A stretch of DNA of 64,000 nucleotides from Boudabousia liubingyangii (GCF_001907245.1 NZ_MQSU01000001.1:208224-272223), one strand, 5' to 3'; positions 8,301 through 17,451 are shown, numbered from the stretch's first letter. The notes: generated by a model from the sequence alone, not told the origin. Made by a program: numbers and translations.

Positions 8301-9563
8301 CTAGAAGGTCACCAGGAAGCCAGCGTCGTCAACGGCACTGCCACCTACCCGTGCCACTAGGTGCGCGGCAATCGCCTCCACCACCGTGGTGGCATTCATG
8401 CGCTCCACGCGCAGCGTCCGCGGGATTGAACGCAAGTACGCACGCTGCGGGTCCGACGGTTCCCAACGAACCTCATAGACCACGACCGGCCCCTGCGCCC
8501 AATCCTCCCAGCGCAAAGCCGCCGGCACTTCCACCTGGCTGAAAGTCTCAACCACGACCGCCGCACCATGCCCCACCGGGGCCGTCAGCAAGTACTCCTC
8601 ACGGGAAGACTCAGTCCGCACACCCAAAGCCAGGGGCACACTACTGGGGATCTCCCCCTCGCGAGTGCCCGTCAAACCAGCCCGGTTCGAACCCTCCCTG
8701 GGGGTACTCAAAGCGATCCGGTCAAAAGCGGCCGCCGCCGCATTCAACTGCTCCAACTCTTCCGTGCTGATCCCCGCCTCTTCCAAGTGACGCAGCGCCA
8801 CCCGGGAAGTCAAGGCCGCACCCAAAGAAGGCAAGTGTGTCATCGGGGCCTGCTTAGCCTCCTCGATGGCCTGCGCGCGGGAACCAAAAAGCTTCAACTG
8901 TGGCACCAAATCCCGCATGTCCTTAATCAGGTCCTCCGCGGGCAGCCAAGCGGGCGCATAAACGTACAGGTTCACGGCCGCATCCGGGTCCGGCTCATAA
9001 ACCAGGCCCATATCAGAACGAACCCCGCCCCCTAGGCGGCGAGCAATCTCCACCAACTGGGCGACCGTCTCATACTCTTCACCCGCGGGCATCACGAACC
9101 TAAACAGTGGGTCCAGCGGGTCCTCGGGCGCGTCCGGGCTGATCGCCTCACGTTCACGCGGCAACTGCACCGTAAAGGCCGAGGCCGCATTCGCCGGCAG
9201 TTTCAAAGCCTGCCGGACCTGGCGGGTAACCTCCCACGGGCCCGTCAAAGTTACGTCCCCATACAGGCCCAAAATGCCGGGAGACAACCAACCGGCCTCA
9301 TCCCACAGGCTCACGCACAGGGCCTCAACCTCATCCGGGGACACGTCCGCGGGGAAGAACAGCAGGTGACCGCCCGCCAACTGGGTGGGTAGGGCCTGAC
9401 CGGCAAACCAGTCCGTGGCCAGGGTGTAAGTATCGGTAGCGCGACCAGCGAAGGCGGTGCCGTCCTCGTGAAGATGGAACGTGGCACCCTCGAAAGCAGG
9501 TTCAAGTGCTGCTGCTAGAACCGGGTCCAGGATGCCGTCGCGGTTAAAACTCTTCGCCGCCAT
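8301..9563 (-). CDS. Conserved hypothetical protein downstream of dcd
   Basis: 420 residues, soluble and acidic, without signal peptide or membrane helix. The composition is balanced and looks like a folded intracellular protein of two or three alpha/beta modules; segments such as GLYGDVTLTGPWEV and VVVYEVRWEPSDPQRAYL suggest beta-rich units. It has only one cysteine and no recognised catalytic motif. It starts 3 bases after the stop of dcd on the same strand, so the two are cotranscribed and a terminator follows. A link to nucleotide metabolism is possible but rests on position only. Confidence 0.7.
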   Translation of the reverse strand: MAAKSFNRDGILDPVLAAALEPAFEGATFHLHEDGTAFAGRATDTYTLATDWFAGQALPTQLAGGHLLFFPADVSPDEVEALCVSLWDEAGWLSPGILGLYGDVTLTGPWEVTRQVRQALKLPANAASAFTVQLPREREAISPDAPEDPLDPLFRFVMPAGEEYETVAQLVEIARRLGGGVRSDMGLVYEPDPDAAVNLYVYAPAWLPAEDLIKDMRDLVPQLKLFGSRAQAIEEAKQAPMTHLPSLGAALTSRVALRHLEEAGISTEELEQLNAAAAAFDRIALSTPREGSNRAGLTGTREGEIPSSVPLALGVRTESSREEYLLTAPVGHGAAVVVETFSQVEVPAALRWEDWAQGPVVVYEVRWEPSDPQRAYLRSIPRTLRVERMNATTVVEAIAAHLVARVGGSAVDDAGFLVTF

Positions 9564-9566
9564 CGG

Positions 9567-10163
9567 TCAGGAAAGATCCGACTCGGGGACCTCAATGCGG
9601 TGGAAACCGCGGTGCGAACGCGAAGCCGTCGGGCCGCGCTGCCCCTGATAGCGGGAGCCCGTAGCGCCCTGACCATAAGGCTTTTCCGCCGGGGAAGAAA
9701 GCTTAAAGAAGCACAGCTGGCCGATCTTCATGCCTGGGTACAGCAGGATCGGCATGGTCGCGGTGTTAGAAAGTTCTAGGGTGACGTGACCGGTGAAGCC
9801 CGGGTCAATAAAGCCCGCAGTGGAGTGGGTCAGCAGACCCAGACGTCCTAGGGAGGACTTGCCTTCTAGGCGGGCGGCAATGTCATCAGGCAGGGTGACC
9901 TTCTCAAAGGTGGCGCCTAGGACGAACTCGCCCGGGTGCAGCACGAAGGGCTTATCCCCCGCGTCCACTAGGTGCGTCAGGTCGGACTGTTCGGCGGCCG
10001 GGTCAATCACGGCATAGCGGTGATTATCAAAGAGGCGGAAGTAGCGGTCCAGGCGCACGTCAATGGAGGCCGGCTGGAGCATCTCCATGTCTAGGGGCTC
10101 TAGGCCAATGCGCTGGGCTTCTAACTGGGCACGAATATCACGATCTGAAAGCAGCATGCTCAT
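9567..10163 (-). CDS. dcd: dCTP deaminase
   Basis: 198 residues, full length. It converts dCTP towards dUMP or dUTP for thymidylate synthesis. Family motifs are clear: MLSDRDI-like start, [30 protein letters not shown], the catalytic TAGFIDPGF with its Glu-containing HVTLEL, and YPGMKIGQL. The C-terminal [16 protein letters not shown] tail is the nucleotide lid. In many actinobacteria this enzyme is bifunctional (deaminase and dUTPase), which is likely here but not proven by sequence. It is the first gene of an operon with the 420-residue unknown and is divergent from the drug exporter gene. Confidence 0.95.
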   Translation of the reverse strand: MSMLLSDRDIRAQLEAQRIGLEPLDMEMLQPASIDVRLDRYFRLFDNHRYAVIDPAAEQSDLTHLVDAGDKPFVLHPGEFVLGATFEKVTLPDDIAARLEGKSSLGRLGLLTHSTAGFIDPGFTGHVTLELSNTATMPILLYPGMKIGQLCFFKLSSPAEKPYGQGATGSRYQGQRGPTASRSHRGFHRIEVPESDLS

Positions 10164-10280
10164 ATTGTGGCACTCTTTGGGGGCTAATGTGGGCTAAATG
10201 CGGGGCAGATTTGGGGCCGGTGGGGCGCGAAAATCCTCACAGGCGGGGCCCTGCGGGTCTTTCGGGCCGGCGAAAAGGGC

Positions 10281-10286
10281 TATTCT
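10281..10286 (+). promoter_or_regulatory. -10-like element TATTCT for a probably leaderless exporter mRNA
   Basis: TATTCT ends 6 bases before the ATG at 10293, and no ribosome binding site precedes that ATG. The spacing fits transcription starting at or next to the start codon. No good -35 box is seen, so confidence is moderate. Confidence 0.4.
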
Positions 10287-10292
10287 GATTTA

Positions 10293-11777
10293 ATGCCCAT
10301 GAATGAAACGAAGCCAGAAAACCTAGGCGGCACCAACCGTGCCGGCCAGCAGATCGACCCGTGGAAGGCGTTCTACGTCCTGCTAGCGGGCGGGTTCATG
10401 ACCCTGCTGGATATCTCCATCGTGAACGTGGCGCTGCCATCCATCACGCTGAACCTGGGGGCGACCTCTTCCCAACTGCAGTGGATCGTGGCCTCATACT
10501 CTTTGGCTTTCGGACTCATGCTGGTGCCCGCCGGGCGCCTAGGTGACGTCTTTGGGCGCCGAAACCTATTCGCCATGGGCATCGGCGGGTTTACCGCCGC
10601 TTCGCTACTGTGTGGTGTGGCCACCAGTGCGAACGTGCTGATCCTGGCGCGCTTCATTCAAGGTGGTTTTGCCGCGGTCATCAGCCCGCAGGTGATGGGC
10701 CTGATTCAGCAGATGTTCCGCGGCCCGGACCGCGGGAAAGCCTTCGGGTTCAACGGGGCCTCCATTGGGGTTTCCACCGCCCTAGGCCCGGTCCTAGGTG
10801 GCCTGCTGGTCTCAGCCCTGCCGCTAGCTTGGGGCTGGCGTTCAATCTTCCTAATTAACGTACCCATTGGCCTGATCGTGGTGCCGCTGGCCATGCGGAT
10901 GCTGCCCGCCCCCAGTGGGGAACGCCAGAAGATCCGCCTGGACCTGGTGGGCGTGATCCTCATGTCCCTGATTACCCTACTGGCCATGCTGCCCCTGATT
11001 ATTGCCACCGAGCACGCCTCCCTAGAAGGTGCCCCCTGGTGGATGCTGGGCGTCGCCGTGGCCTGCTGGGTCGTATTCATGGCTTGGGAAATCCTACGGG
11101 ACCGCGCCGGTCAAGTGGTGATCCTACCTCGGGCCCTAATGCGCACGCCCTCCTTCGTACTAGGTACCGCGATCGGTACCTGCTACTTCGTGGGCTTCTC
11201 TGGCTTCTTTGTCACCCTGACCCTGTACCTGCAAGACGGCCTAGGGTTCGCGCCGTGGCAGGCCGGCCTAATGCAGTTACCGTTCGCGGTCGGTGGGACG
11301 ATCGCCGCGGCCTCGTCCGGAAAATTGCTGGCCCGCAAGGGACGCTCCCTGGTGATTATCGGGATCACCCTGTCCCTGTCCTGCATGGTCGCGCTGGACC
11401 TGACCGCGCACTTCGCGCCGCAGGGACAACTGTGGTGGCTGGTGCCGATCTTCTTCTTCATTGGCGGGCTGGGCAACGGTTCGACCATCTCCCCCAACCA
11501 GGCGCTGACCCTGTCGGATGTGCCCGTGGAGTCATCCTCCACCGCGGCGGCACTGCTGCAGGCCACGCAGCGAATCGGCACGACCCTGTCGATTGCCGCG
11601 CTGACCCTGGCGTTCTTCGTGACCCTGCCGTTGCCCCTGCGCGGGCAGGCCGCCAGCGAGCCCGGGCAGGTGGCGCTGTTCTCTGCCGGTTTCTCTAACG
11701 CGCTTCACGTTACCGAGGTCGCGATGCTGCTGGCTATCATCCTAGGCTTGGTGGATCGCTTCCGTCGTCGGCACTAA
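10293..11777 (+). CDS. MFS transporter, DHA2 (EmrB/QacA) drug:H+ antiporter type
   Basis: 494 residues with 14 predicted membrane helices, the DHA2 arrangement. Motif C-like and antiporter segments are present: LDISIVNVALPSI in helix 1 (with the conserved Asp), GRLGDVFGRRN in the first cytoplasmic loop (motif A), and GPVLGGLLV in helix 5. It exports drugs or other small molecules using the proton gradient; the substrate cannot be read from the sequence. It is divergent from dcd and seems monocistronic. A second ATG lies two codons in. No adjacent TetR or MarR gene is present. Confidence 0.9.
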   Translation: MPMNETKPENLGGTNRAGQQIDPWKAFYVLLAGGFMTLLDISIVNVALPSITLNLGATSSQLQWIVASYSLAFGLMLVPAGRLGDVFGRRNLFAMGIGGFTAASLLCGVATSANVLILARFIQGGFAAVISPQVMGLIQQMFRGPDRGKAFGFNGASIGVSTALGPVLGGLLVSALPLAWGWRSIFLINVPIGLIVVPLAMRMLPAPSGERQKIRLDLVGVILMSLITLLAMLPLIIATEHASLEGAPWWMLGVAVACWVVFMAWEILRDRAGQVVILPRALMRTPSFVLGTAIGTCYFVGFSGFFVTLTLYLQDGLGFAPWQAGLMQLPFAVGGTIAAASSGKLLARKGRSLVIIGITLSLSCMVALDLTAHFAPQGQLWWLVPIFFFIGGLGNGSTISPNQALTLSDVPVESSSTAAALLQATQRIGTTLSIAALTLAFFVTLPLPLRGQAASEPGQVALFSAGFSNALHVTEVAMLLAIILGLVDRFRRRH

Positions 11778-11878
11778 GGGCCCGGGTTCGTTCCTTCTTG
11801 TAGCGGGGCGGGAAAACTTTGGGCTCCTTTGGGGCTTTTAAGCGGCCCCCTAGGGGTGTCTTAGCCCACTTTTTGTGC

Positions 11879-11884
11879 TACTTT
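11879..11884 (+). promoter_or_regulatory. -10-like element TACTTT before the M81 peptidase gene
   Basis: TACTTT ends 7 bases before the ATG at 11892. The only purine-rich sequence, AGG, lies immediately before the start, which is too close for a normal ribosome binding site. A leaderless transcript is plausible. Confidence 0.4.
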
Positions 11885-11891
11885 TTTAGGC

Positions 11892-13421
11892 ATGATGCGC
11901 ATTGTAGCCGGTGGCTTTCACATTGAATCCTCTACCTTTACGCCCTACATTTCCGGGACCGCAGATTTCACGGTTCGACGCGGGGCGGACCTAGCGGCCC
12001 GCTACCCGTGGATTGCCGATCAGCGCTTCGGGGAAGACCTAGAATGGGTGCCCATTGTGCACGCCGGTGCGCTACCTGGCGGCGTGGTCGACCGCGACTT
12101 CTACGATGCTTGGGAGGCCGAGTTCCTGACCGGCATTAAACGCGAACTACAATCCCCCGGCGGGGTCCAGGGTGTTCTACTGGATATTCACGGGGCCGCC
12201 AGCGTAGAAGGCATGATGGACGCCGAAGGCCAACTAGCGGTCAAACTGCGCGACCTAGTAGGCCCGGACGTGCGGATCTCCACCTCCATGGACCTGCACG
12301 GCAATGTCTCCCCCGACCTGTTCGAGTCCTGCGACCTGCTGACCTGCTACCGCACCGCCCCGCATATTGACTCCCCGGAAACCCGGGAACGCGCCGCGGA
12401 ACTGCTAGTGCGGGCCCTGCGCACGGACCAGCCCATCTACCGGGCACGCGTAGCCGTGCCGATCCTGCTGCCCGGGGAAAAGACCTCTACCGTGGTGGAG
12501 CCCGGAAAGTCCCTCTACGGCATGATCAAGCCCCTGATCGCTGACTATGACCTGTGGGATGCGGCCATCTGGATGGGCTTCCCCTGGGCGGATCAGCCCC
12601 GCTGCCACGGGGTCGTGGTGGTCTCTGGCCAGGATCAGGCTGGCGTCCGCGCGGCCGCCGAAGAACTGGGGGCCGCTTTCTGGCGGGCCGGCACCGACTT
12701 TGATTTCGTAGGCCCCACCGCCCCCGTCGAGGACGCGATCACCGAAGCCCTGAACTCACCGCAGGCGCCGTTCTTCATTTCGGATACAGGCGATAACCCG
12801 GGGGCCGGCGGCTACGGTGATTCCCTGGCCTTATTGCGTCCCCTGTTTGCCGCCTGGGTGGCCGGGCCTAAGCGACCCTCGGTCCTATTTGCTTCCCTAT
12901 TCGCACCCGATTTGGCACCCAGCTTGGAGCTGGGGCAAGAAGACGTTTTTGAGCTCTTCCAGGAATCTGACCCCTCCCAGCCGGCGCTACCCTTCCCGGC
13001 TCTGGTGGAGAAGGTTTGGGATGATGAGCGCGCGGGTCGCTGCGCGGTCCTTAGTGCCGTGACCCCGGTGAATGCGCAGCTGTTGGAGAGTGCCCAGCTG
13101 GGTGAGGTTCCGCCCACCTTCCGGGTGATTGTTACCGAAAAGCGCATGCAGTATGCGACGGAGGCGGATTTTGCGCGGGCGGGCTTCGCCGAGTTTACCG
13201 ACCCGATGACCGATGAGCCTCTGGGTGTGGTGACCGTGAAGATTGGTTACCTAGAGCCCGATTTGGCGCAGGCTTCGAAGGGTTGGGTGATGGCCCTGAG
13301 CGAGGGCGCGGTCAACCAGGACCTGGTGTCTTTGGATTTCCGGGAGCTGTCCCACCCGCTGTTGCCCTTCGACCAGTTCGCGGGCGACCCGGATTTAAGT
13401 GCTCAGCTTCTGGAAAGCTGA
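11892..13421 (+). CDS. M81 family metallopeptidase (MlrC-like)
   Basis: 509 residues. The family includes microcystinase C (MlrC) of microcystin degraders; most members act on unknown peptides. Visible family motifs are GGFHIESSTFTP at the N-terminus, LDIHGAASVEG near residue 97, SMDLHGNVSPDL near 130, CYRTAPHIDSPETRERA near 150 (metal ligands Asp and His), and DTGDNPGAGGYGD near 299. There is no signal peptide, so it is intracellular. The gene is followed after 21 bases by the GIY-YIG/DUF4357-like gene, suggesting cotranscription. The substrate is unknown. Confidence 0.88.
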   Translation: MMRIVAGGFHIESSTFTPYISGTADFTVRRGADLAARYPWIADQRFGEDLEWVPIVHAGALPGGVVDRDFYDAWEAEFLTGIKRELQSPGGVQGVLLDIHGAASVEGMMDAEGQLAVKLRDLVGPDVRISTSMDLHGNVSPDLFESCDLLTCYRTAPHIDSPETRERAAELLVRALRTDQPIYRARVAVPILLPGEKTSTVVEPGKSLYGMIKPLIADYDLWDAAIWMGFPWADQPRCHGVVVVSGQDQAGVRAAAEELGAAFWRAGTDFDFVGPTAPVEDAITEALNSPQAPFFISDTGDNPGAGGYGDSLALLRPLFAAWVAGPKRPSVLFASLFAPDLAPSLELGQEDVFELFQESDPSQPALPFPALVEKVWDDERAGRCAVLSAVTPVNAQLLESAQLGEVPPTFRVIVTEKRMQYATEADFARAGFAEFTDPMTDEPLGVVTVKIGYLEPDLAQASKGWVMALSEGAVNQDLVSLDFRELSHPLLPFDQFAGDPDLSAQLLES

Positions 13422-13442
13422 TTGGGTCGGTGAGGAAAGAAA

Positions 13443-15368
13443 ATGACTAGATTGTTGAATCTACAGTTGCTTGATGATGCTCTGGATGGCGCCCGTTTGG
13501 TGTCCATGCCGCAGCGAACCCACCGTTTAGTTTTCTTCCCGGCTGGGAGTGCAAAAAGGTGGCAGGGGGATCCTAGGTTTGAGACTGCTGGGGTCTTCGT
13601 GGCATTCAATCGTCTTAGCGAGAAGAGCCCTTCTAGGATTGCCCGGGTGGCGGCTGCCGGCACCCCGAAACCTGGTAGTGACACGGGGGCTTTAAGTACG
13701 GCCCTGAGTAATCTGAAAATCAATAGCGAAGACCTAGTGTTGATTTCTAACTCTTCTCATGGTTTTAGCTCTAATGAGTTATTTGCTTTGGCCACGCTAC
13801 TGGTCGATAAGCTTAAAGCTACCGGCAAGTACGATCAGGTACTGTTCCCCTATAGCGGGATCGACCATGATATCGAGTTCGAAAAACTTAGTATGAACGA
13901 GGTTGCGGAAGATGCCGCCTTGATGCTGGGTGCCATGGGTTTGAAGTTCCTACAGCCTTACCCGAAGGGTCCCCAACGTCAGCACTACCCGGACTCACTA
14001 CCAACTTCTTTTGGGGTTAATGCTCGTTTCCAGCCAGCGGCACCGCAGCCGCCCAAGCCGAAAGCCGAAAAAGCGCAAGAATACCAACCGAAACGGCCCG
14101 ACTCAGGACGGATCGACTTAGAACGGATCGATTCGCAACAGCCCCAAGCAAACCGTCAGCCGGTAGAACGGCCAGAAGTACCACGAACCGTACCTGCGTC
14201 CTCGGCACCAGAAATCCCGGCTCCTCCCAAGCCACAGTCGAACCCCATACCAGAGCGAGGTTTGGGTCAGTTACCGGCAACTACCGCGCCGAAGCCGGTG
14301 GAGCCGGTTCGTACCAAGCCAGATTCATTCATCCCCGAGACCGGTTACGTTCCCCCGCAGGCACCCAGAACCTTAGCGAGACCAGGAATTGGTTCCGCCC
14401 TGAAAAAGGCAAGTGCCGAGGCTGCCCGAAGCGCCAAATTCTTAGAAGAGGCAGACCGAGAACAGTCGCCCACCCCGACTTTCCTCCGTGACGAGCCTCG
14501 ACCCGCAACCCCACCAGCGGCCTCGACTACCTACTCTCAACCGAAGCTAGTAGAGGCGGACCCGAATATTAAGCTTCACTTCGAAATGTCAGAACTTGAT
14601 GTTTCCGCGAAGGTCGACCTGACTGAAGCAGGCTGGATCATTCGTGCCGGTAGCCAACTGTCATATAAAGAACCAACCACCCGAAATTCGAAAAGGCTAC
14701 GGGGAAAGTTCTCAGATAAGATCACCGATCACTTCTACGTCACTGAGGAGATTACTCTGCCGGGGCAGCTCACTCCCCATACCGTGGCTGCTTTCGTGGC
14801 CGGATCTACCAGTGAGGGTCTAAACGGTTTGGTTTCTCAAGTCGGAAAAACCTTACGTGCGTACTTCGTTGACGGTTATTTCTATCAGAATCAAACCCAG
14901 CCGGCTCCCAAGACCGTACAGCACCGCAATGAGGTGTATACCCGGATTGGACAGCAGCTTGAAGGATCACCGTATTCCAACCTGCTACTGCTGGAACTAC
15001 CCAGTGCTTCCCGCTATGCCGCTCCCCTTACTTTCACCATGAAACTGGGCGATGGTATTACCGCGTCACTGCGCTATTACGAGGACTGCTGGGTACTAGA
15101 GCGTGGTTCGGTCCTGTCCCCCGATATTAGTACTTCCGCTCCCGGGTTTGTTAAAGATCTACGCACCCGCTTAGGGCTTGCCGACGTCAACTCCCGGATC
15201 TTGACCACGGACCTGATCTTCAGCCCCCGCATTCACGATATTGCGATCGCTGGTTTCGTGGCCGGACGTAGTCGCACCAACCAGGATGACTGGCACGATG
15301 CGCGGAATGTTTCTTACCAAACCCACATTGCTGCGGGCCGCATTAAGCCCTATAAAGAGAAGGATTAG
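13443..15368 (+). CDS. Protein with degenerate GIY-YIG-like N-terminus and two DUF4357-like domains
   Basis: 641 residues. Residues about 25-135 resemble the N-terminal nuclease domain of GIY-YIG/DUF4357 proteins, but the signature tyrosines are lost (GVFVAF in place of GIYxLx; IARVAAAG in place of YIG). Residues 195-365 are a Pro/Gln/Lys-rich disordered linker. Two C-terminal modules, about 375-470 and 530-620, share a pattern like DUF4357: W(I/V)(I/L)xxGS followed about 50 residues later by A(A/G)FVAG. GAGGAAAG precedes the ATG. The assignment is by pattern and uncertain; loss of the tyrosines suggests binding rather than cutting of nucleic acid. It lies between the M81 gene and two membrane proteins. 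Confidence 0.6.
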   Translation: MTRLLNLQLLDDALDGARLVSMPQRTHRLVFFPAGSAKRWQGDPRFETAGVFVAFNRLSEKSPSRIARVAAAGTPKPGSDTGALSTALSNLKINSEDLVLISNSSHGFSSNELFALATLLVDKLKATGKYDQVLFPYSGIDHDIEFEKLSMNEVAEDAALMLGAMGLKFLQPYPKGPQRQHYPDSLPTSFGVNARFQPAAPQPPKPKAEKAQEYQPKRPDSGRIDLERIDSQQPQANRQPVERPEVPRTVPASSAPEIPAPPKPQSNPIPERGLGQLPATTAPKPVEPVRTKPDSFIPETGYVPPQAPRTLARPGIGSALKKASAEAARSAKFLEEADREQSPTPTFLRDEPRPATPPAASTTYSQPKLVEADPNIKLHFEMSELDVSAKVDLTEAGWIIRAGSQLSYKEPTTRNSKRLRGKFSDKITDHFYVTEEITLPGQLTPHTVAAFVAGSTSEGLNGLVSQVGKTLRAYFVDGYFYQNQTQPAPKTVQHRNEVYTRIGQQLEGSPYSNLLLLELPSASRYAAPLTFTMKLGDGITASLRYYEDCWVLERGSVLSPDISTSAPGFVKDLRTRLGLADVNSRILTTDLIFSPRIHDIAIAGFVAGRSRTNQDDWHDARNVSYQTHIAAGRIKPYKEKD

Positions 15369-15384
15369 CCACCATTTATTGTGG

Positions 15385-15390
15385 TAGAAT
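15385..15390 (+). promoter_or_regulatory. Extended -10 promoter element TGG-TAGAAT
   Basis: TGGTAGAAT at 15382-15390 matches an extended -10 (TGn followed by TAnnnT) about 40 bases before the start of the first membrane protein. No -35 box is clear. It could give the membrane gene pair its own promoter after the upstream gene. Confidence 0.35.
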
Positions 15391-15431
15391 TCATAGTTAA
15401 GCACTGGAGTCTACCTACGGGAGGCCACCCG

Positions 15432-16583
15432 ATGAACGAAAAATGGGAATCACGAGTGCTACACCTAGCACTCAAAAGCGACCTAGTCACGGACGGGCAA
15501 GTCTCCACGCTGAAACAAAAAATCCACGACCTAGCCAATAGCGTCCCCGACCCGGAAGATACCTATGGCGCCCCCGAAAAGGTCGCGTACGAGGTAGTGC
15601 GCGAACTAAACCGCGGTAGTCGCGTTTTCCCCGGGAAGGACTATGCGTCCTCGTACAGTAAGTACCGGCTTACCGCCCTACTGGGCCTGATTTTTGCGCT
15701 CCTCCTGACCTACCGCGCCTACACGGCCGGGCCGCGCGAAACCGGGAACCTACCCATGTACGTGTTCATCATGGCCGTAACTTTTGGGGTTTTCTGGGCT
15801 AGCGAGGGCGCCACACTGGGTTCTCGCAAAACCATCTGGAAGGGCCTGGGCGTGACCGTCCTGGGGTTGGTCCTGATTGTCCTGCCCTTTACGGTTAGTC
15901 TCTTCCAGAAAGTACCCGATAATGTCTGGATTTGGGGCGGCATTAGCATTGTCATGTTCGCGGTTATCGCACTGATTATGAACCTGAAGCCGCAGCCGGC
16001 AGACCCGCCCGCTAATGAGGACTGGTACGGGGATCTGAACACGCTGCTGTTACTGCGCTACTACCTGCGTCGGGGCGAGCGAATCCGCCTAATTGCCGAA
16101 GCGAAGGCGGCAGGTGGGGAGCAACCTCGGGAAACCTTGGGATACCCCTTGGGTTACGTCAAGGACCTGCAGCTTAAACACCGGGAACTGCTGGATCGCA
16201 AAGAGCGGCTAGACAGTGCCATCACCAATGCGATCCTGCTGCCCTTCCTAATCTTGGCCCTGGGGATCCTAGGTTCGGAACTGTATACCGACGGCAACCT
16301 GAGCACCTGGCATTGGGTCCTATTTGTGATTGTCGCTCTGGGTTGCTTGGCTTACCTAGTGGCTGGGCTGATGTGGATCAAAGACCGCTACGGGGTCAAG
16401 CGCGTCCAGGACTCAAAGGAGGCCGTAAAGCTCAAGACCCTGCCGGACCCAGCTGCCGAAAGTGAGGAGCGTTCCGGCGGCAGTGAACTGGCCACGGGGT
16501 ATTCGGTTCATGCCGCGGAAGACGCTGAACCCGAGGAAACGCTTCCCCACTCACCCACCCACACCACCCCAAAAGATAGTTAG
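15432..16583 (+). CDS. Membrane protein, paralogue of the next gene
   Basis: 383 residues. The soluble N-terminus of about 65 residues is helical and charged. Four membrane helices follow, then a cytoplasmic segment of roughly 90 residues, two more helices and a polar tail. The frame is open upstream to 15381, but GGAGG at 15420-15424 points to the ATG at 15432. The cytoplasmic segment (WYGDLNTLLLLRYYLRRGE, later LGYPLGYVKDLQLK) matches a segment of the following protein, so the two arose by duplication. No family was recognised; the arrangement of soluble helical N-terminus and paired helices recalls small sensor or transporter regulators, but this is only an impression. Confidence 0.75.
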   Translation: MNEKWESRVLHLALKSDLVTDGQVSTLKQKIHDLANSVPDPEDTYGAPEKVAYEVVRELNRGSRVFPGKDYASSYSKYRLTALLGLIFALLLTYRAYTAGPRETGNLPMYVFIMAVTFGVFWASEGATLGSRKTIWKGLGVTVLGLVLIVLPFTVSLFQKVPDNVWIWGGISIVMFAVIALIMNLKPQPADPPANEDWYGDLNTLLLLRYYLRRGERIRLIAEAKAAGGEQPRETLGYPLGYVKDLQLKHRELLDRKERLDSAITNAILLPFLILALGILGSELYTDGNLSTWHWVLFVIVALGCLAYLVAGLMWIKDRYGVKRVQDSKEAVKLKTLPDPAAESEERSGGSELATGYSVHAAEDAEPEETLPHSPTHTTPKDS

Positions 16584-16616
16584 TCAGCTAGCTACTTAAT
16601 TAGGAAGTGCACGCTA

Positions 16617-17450
16617 ATGTCTGAACTCAACGGTTACGGGCAAGACCAAGAGGAAACTCCCCCACATCCGGCGATTGTGGCCGCGCGGGAAGCAGAAAAG
16701 TACGGTTACGGGCCAGCCCGCTGGGCCAGCGCCCTAGTAGTGCTGGCGGCCATGCTGATCCTGATCACGGTCAAAGCATTCTTCAATACGGGCCTGACCG
16801 GCTCCACCCCGCTTAGCGCCAAGGGCACCACAATCTTCCTGCTGATAGTCATTGGCATAACCCTAAGCAGTGGTTACGGTTCCCTAGGTAAGTTCCTGCA
16901 GGCAGTTGCCAGCCTAAGCGTCGGAATCGTCTTGGTCGTACTGGCGGCCTTCTACGTTCCCGAATACCAGTTCCAAATGCCCAACTGGTTACTGGCCGCC
17001 GACGCTGCCGTCCTGGCGGTTTTGGGCTGGAAAACCAGCACCCTGGAGCCCCTTCCGCATCGCCGAGTTCGCGCCGAAGTCTGGTACCGTCGCCTATACA
17101 GTCACCTGCGCTGGACCTACTACCTGCCACGGACCACCGCAAAAGAATGGCTAACCAAAACCTATCAGGACGGAAAAGAAGACCCCCAAAAGGAGCTGGG
17201 CTCCCCCACGCTCTACGCCGCCCAAATGATTAGCGAAAAGCCCAGCTGGTGGGAGCGTCGCCAACGCATCAACTACTGGGTCTCCCGCCCCTTCCTACTG
17301 CTGCTCACTTTGCTTTTCATGTACCTACCCTTTGGGATTCGGCATCAGGGCGAGGAAGTCCACCTAGGGATCTGGTTACTAGCCGGGCTCAGTCTGCTGA
17401 TCTTCCTGGGCGTCCTTTACGGGATGGTCAAGCGCTTCCGGGAGCGCTAA
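16617..17450 (+). CDS. Membrane protein, paralogue of the preceding gene
   Basis: 277 residues with four N-terminal and two C-terminal membrane helices. Between them lies a cytoplasmic segment (VWYRRLYSHLRWTYYLPR, later LGSPTLYAAQM) that aligns with the same place in the upstream protein: a Trp-Tyr, a YYL-R, a kinase-like Lys/Glu helix, and LG-P-YA. It lacks the long N- and C-terminal polar tails of its partner. The ATG follows GGAAGTGCACGCTA, a usable ribosome binding site. It is 33 bases downstream of its paralogue and probably forms a complex with it. The end lies 1 base from the convergent modBC gene. Confidence 0.75.
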   Translation: MSELNGYGQDQEETPPHPAIVAAREAEKYGYGPARWASALVVLAAMLILITVKAFFNTGLTGSTPLSAKGTTIFLLIVIGITLSSGYGSLGKFLQAVASLSVGIVLVVLAAFYVPEYQFQMPNWLLAADAAVLAVLGWKTSTLEPLPHRRVRAEVWYRRLYSHLRWTYYLPRTTAKEWLTKTYQDGKEDPQKELGSPTLYAAQMISEKPSWWERRQRINYWVSRPFLLLLTLLFMYLPFGIRHQGEEVHLGIWLLAGLSLLIFLGVLYGMVKRFRER

Positions 17451-17451
17451 A

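Noticed and set aside
9567-10163. dcd as part of a phage-defence nucleotide depletion system
   Set aside because: Length and motifs match the housekeeping enzyme, and no defence genes adjoin it.
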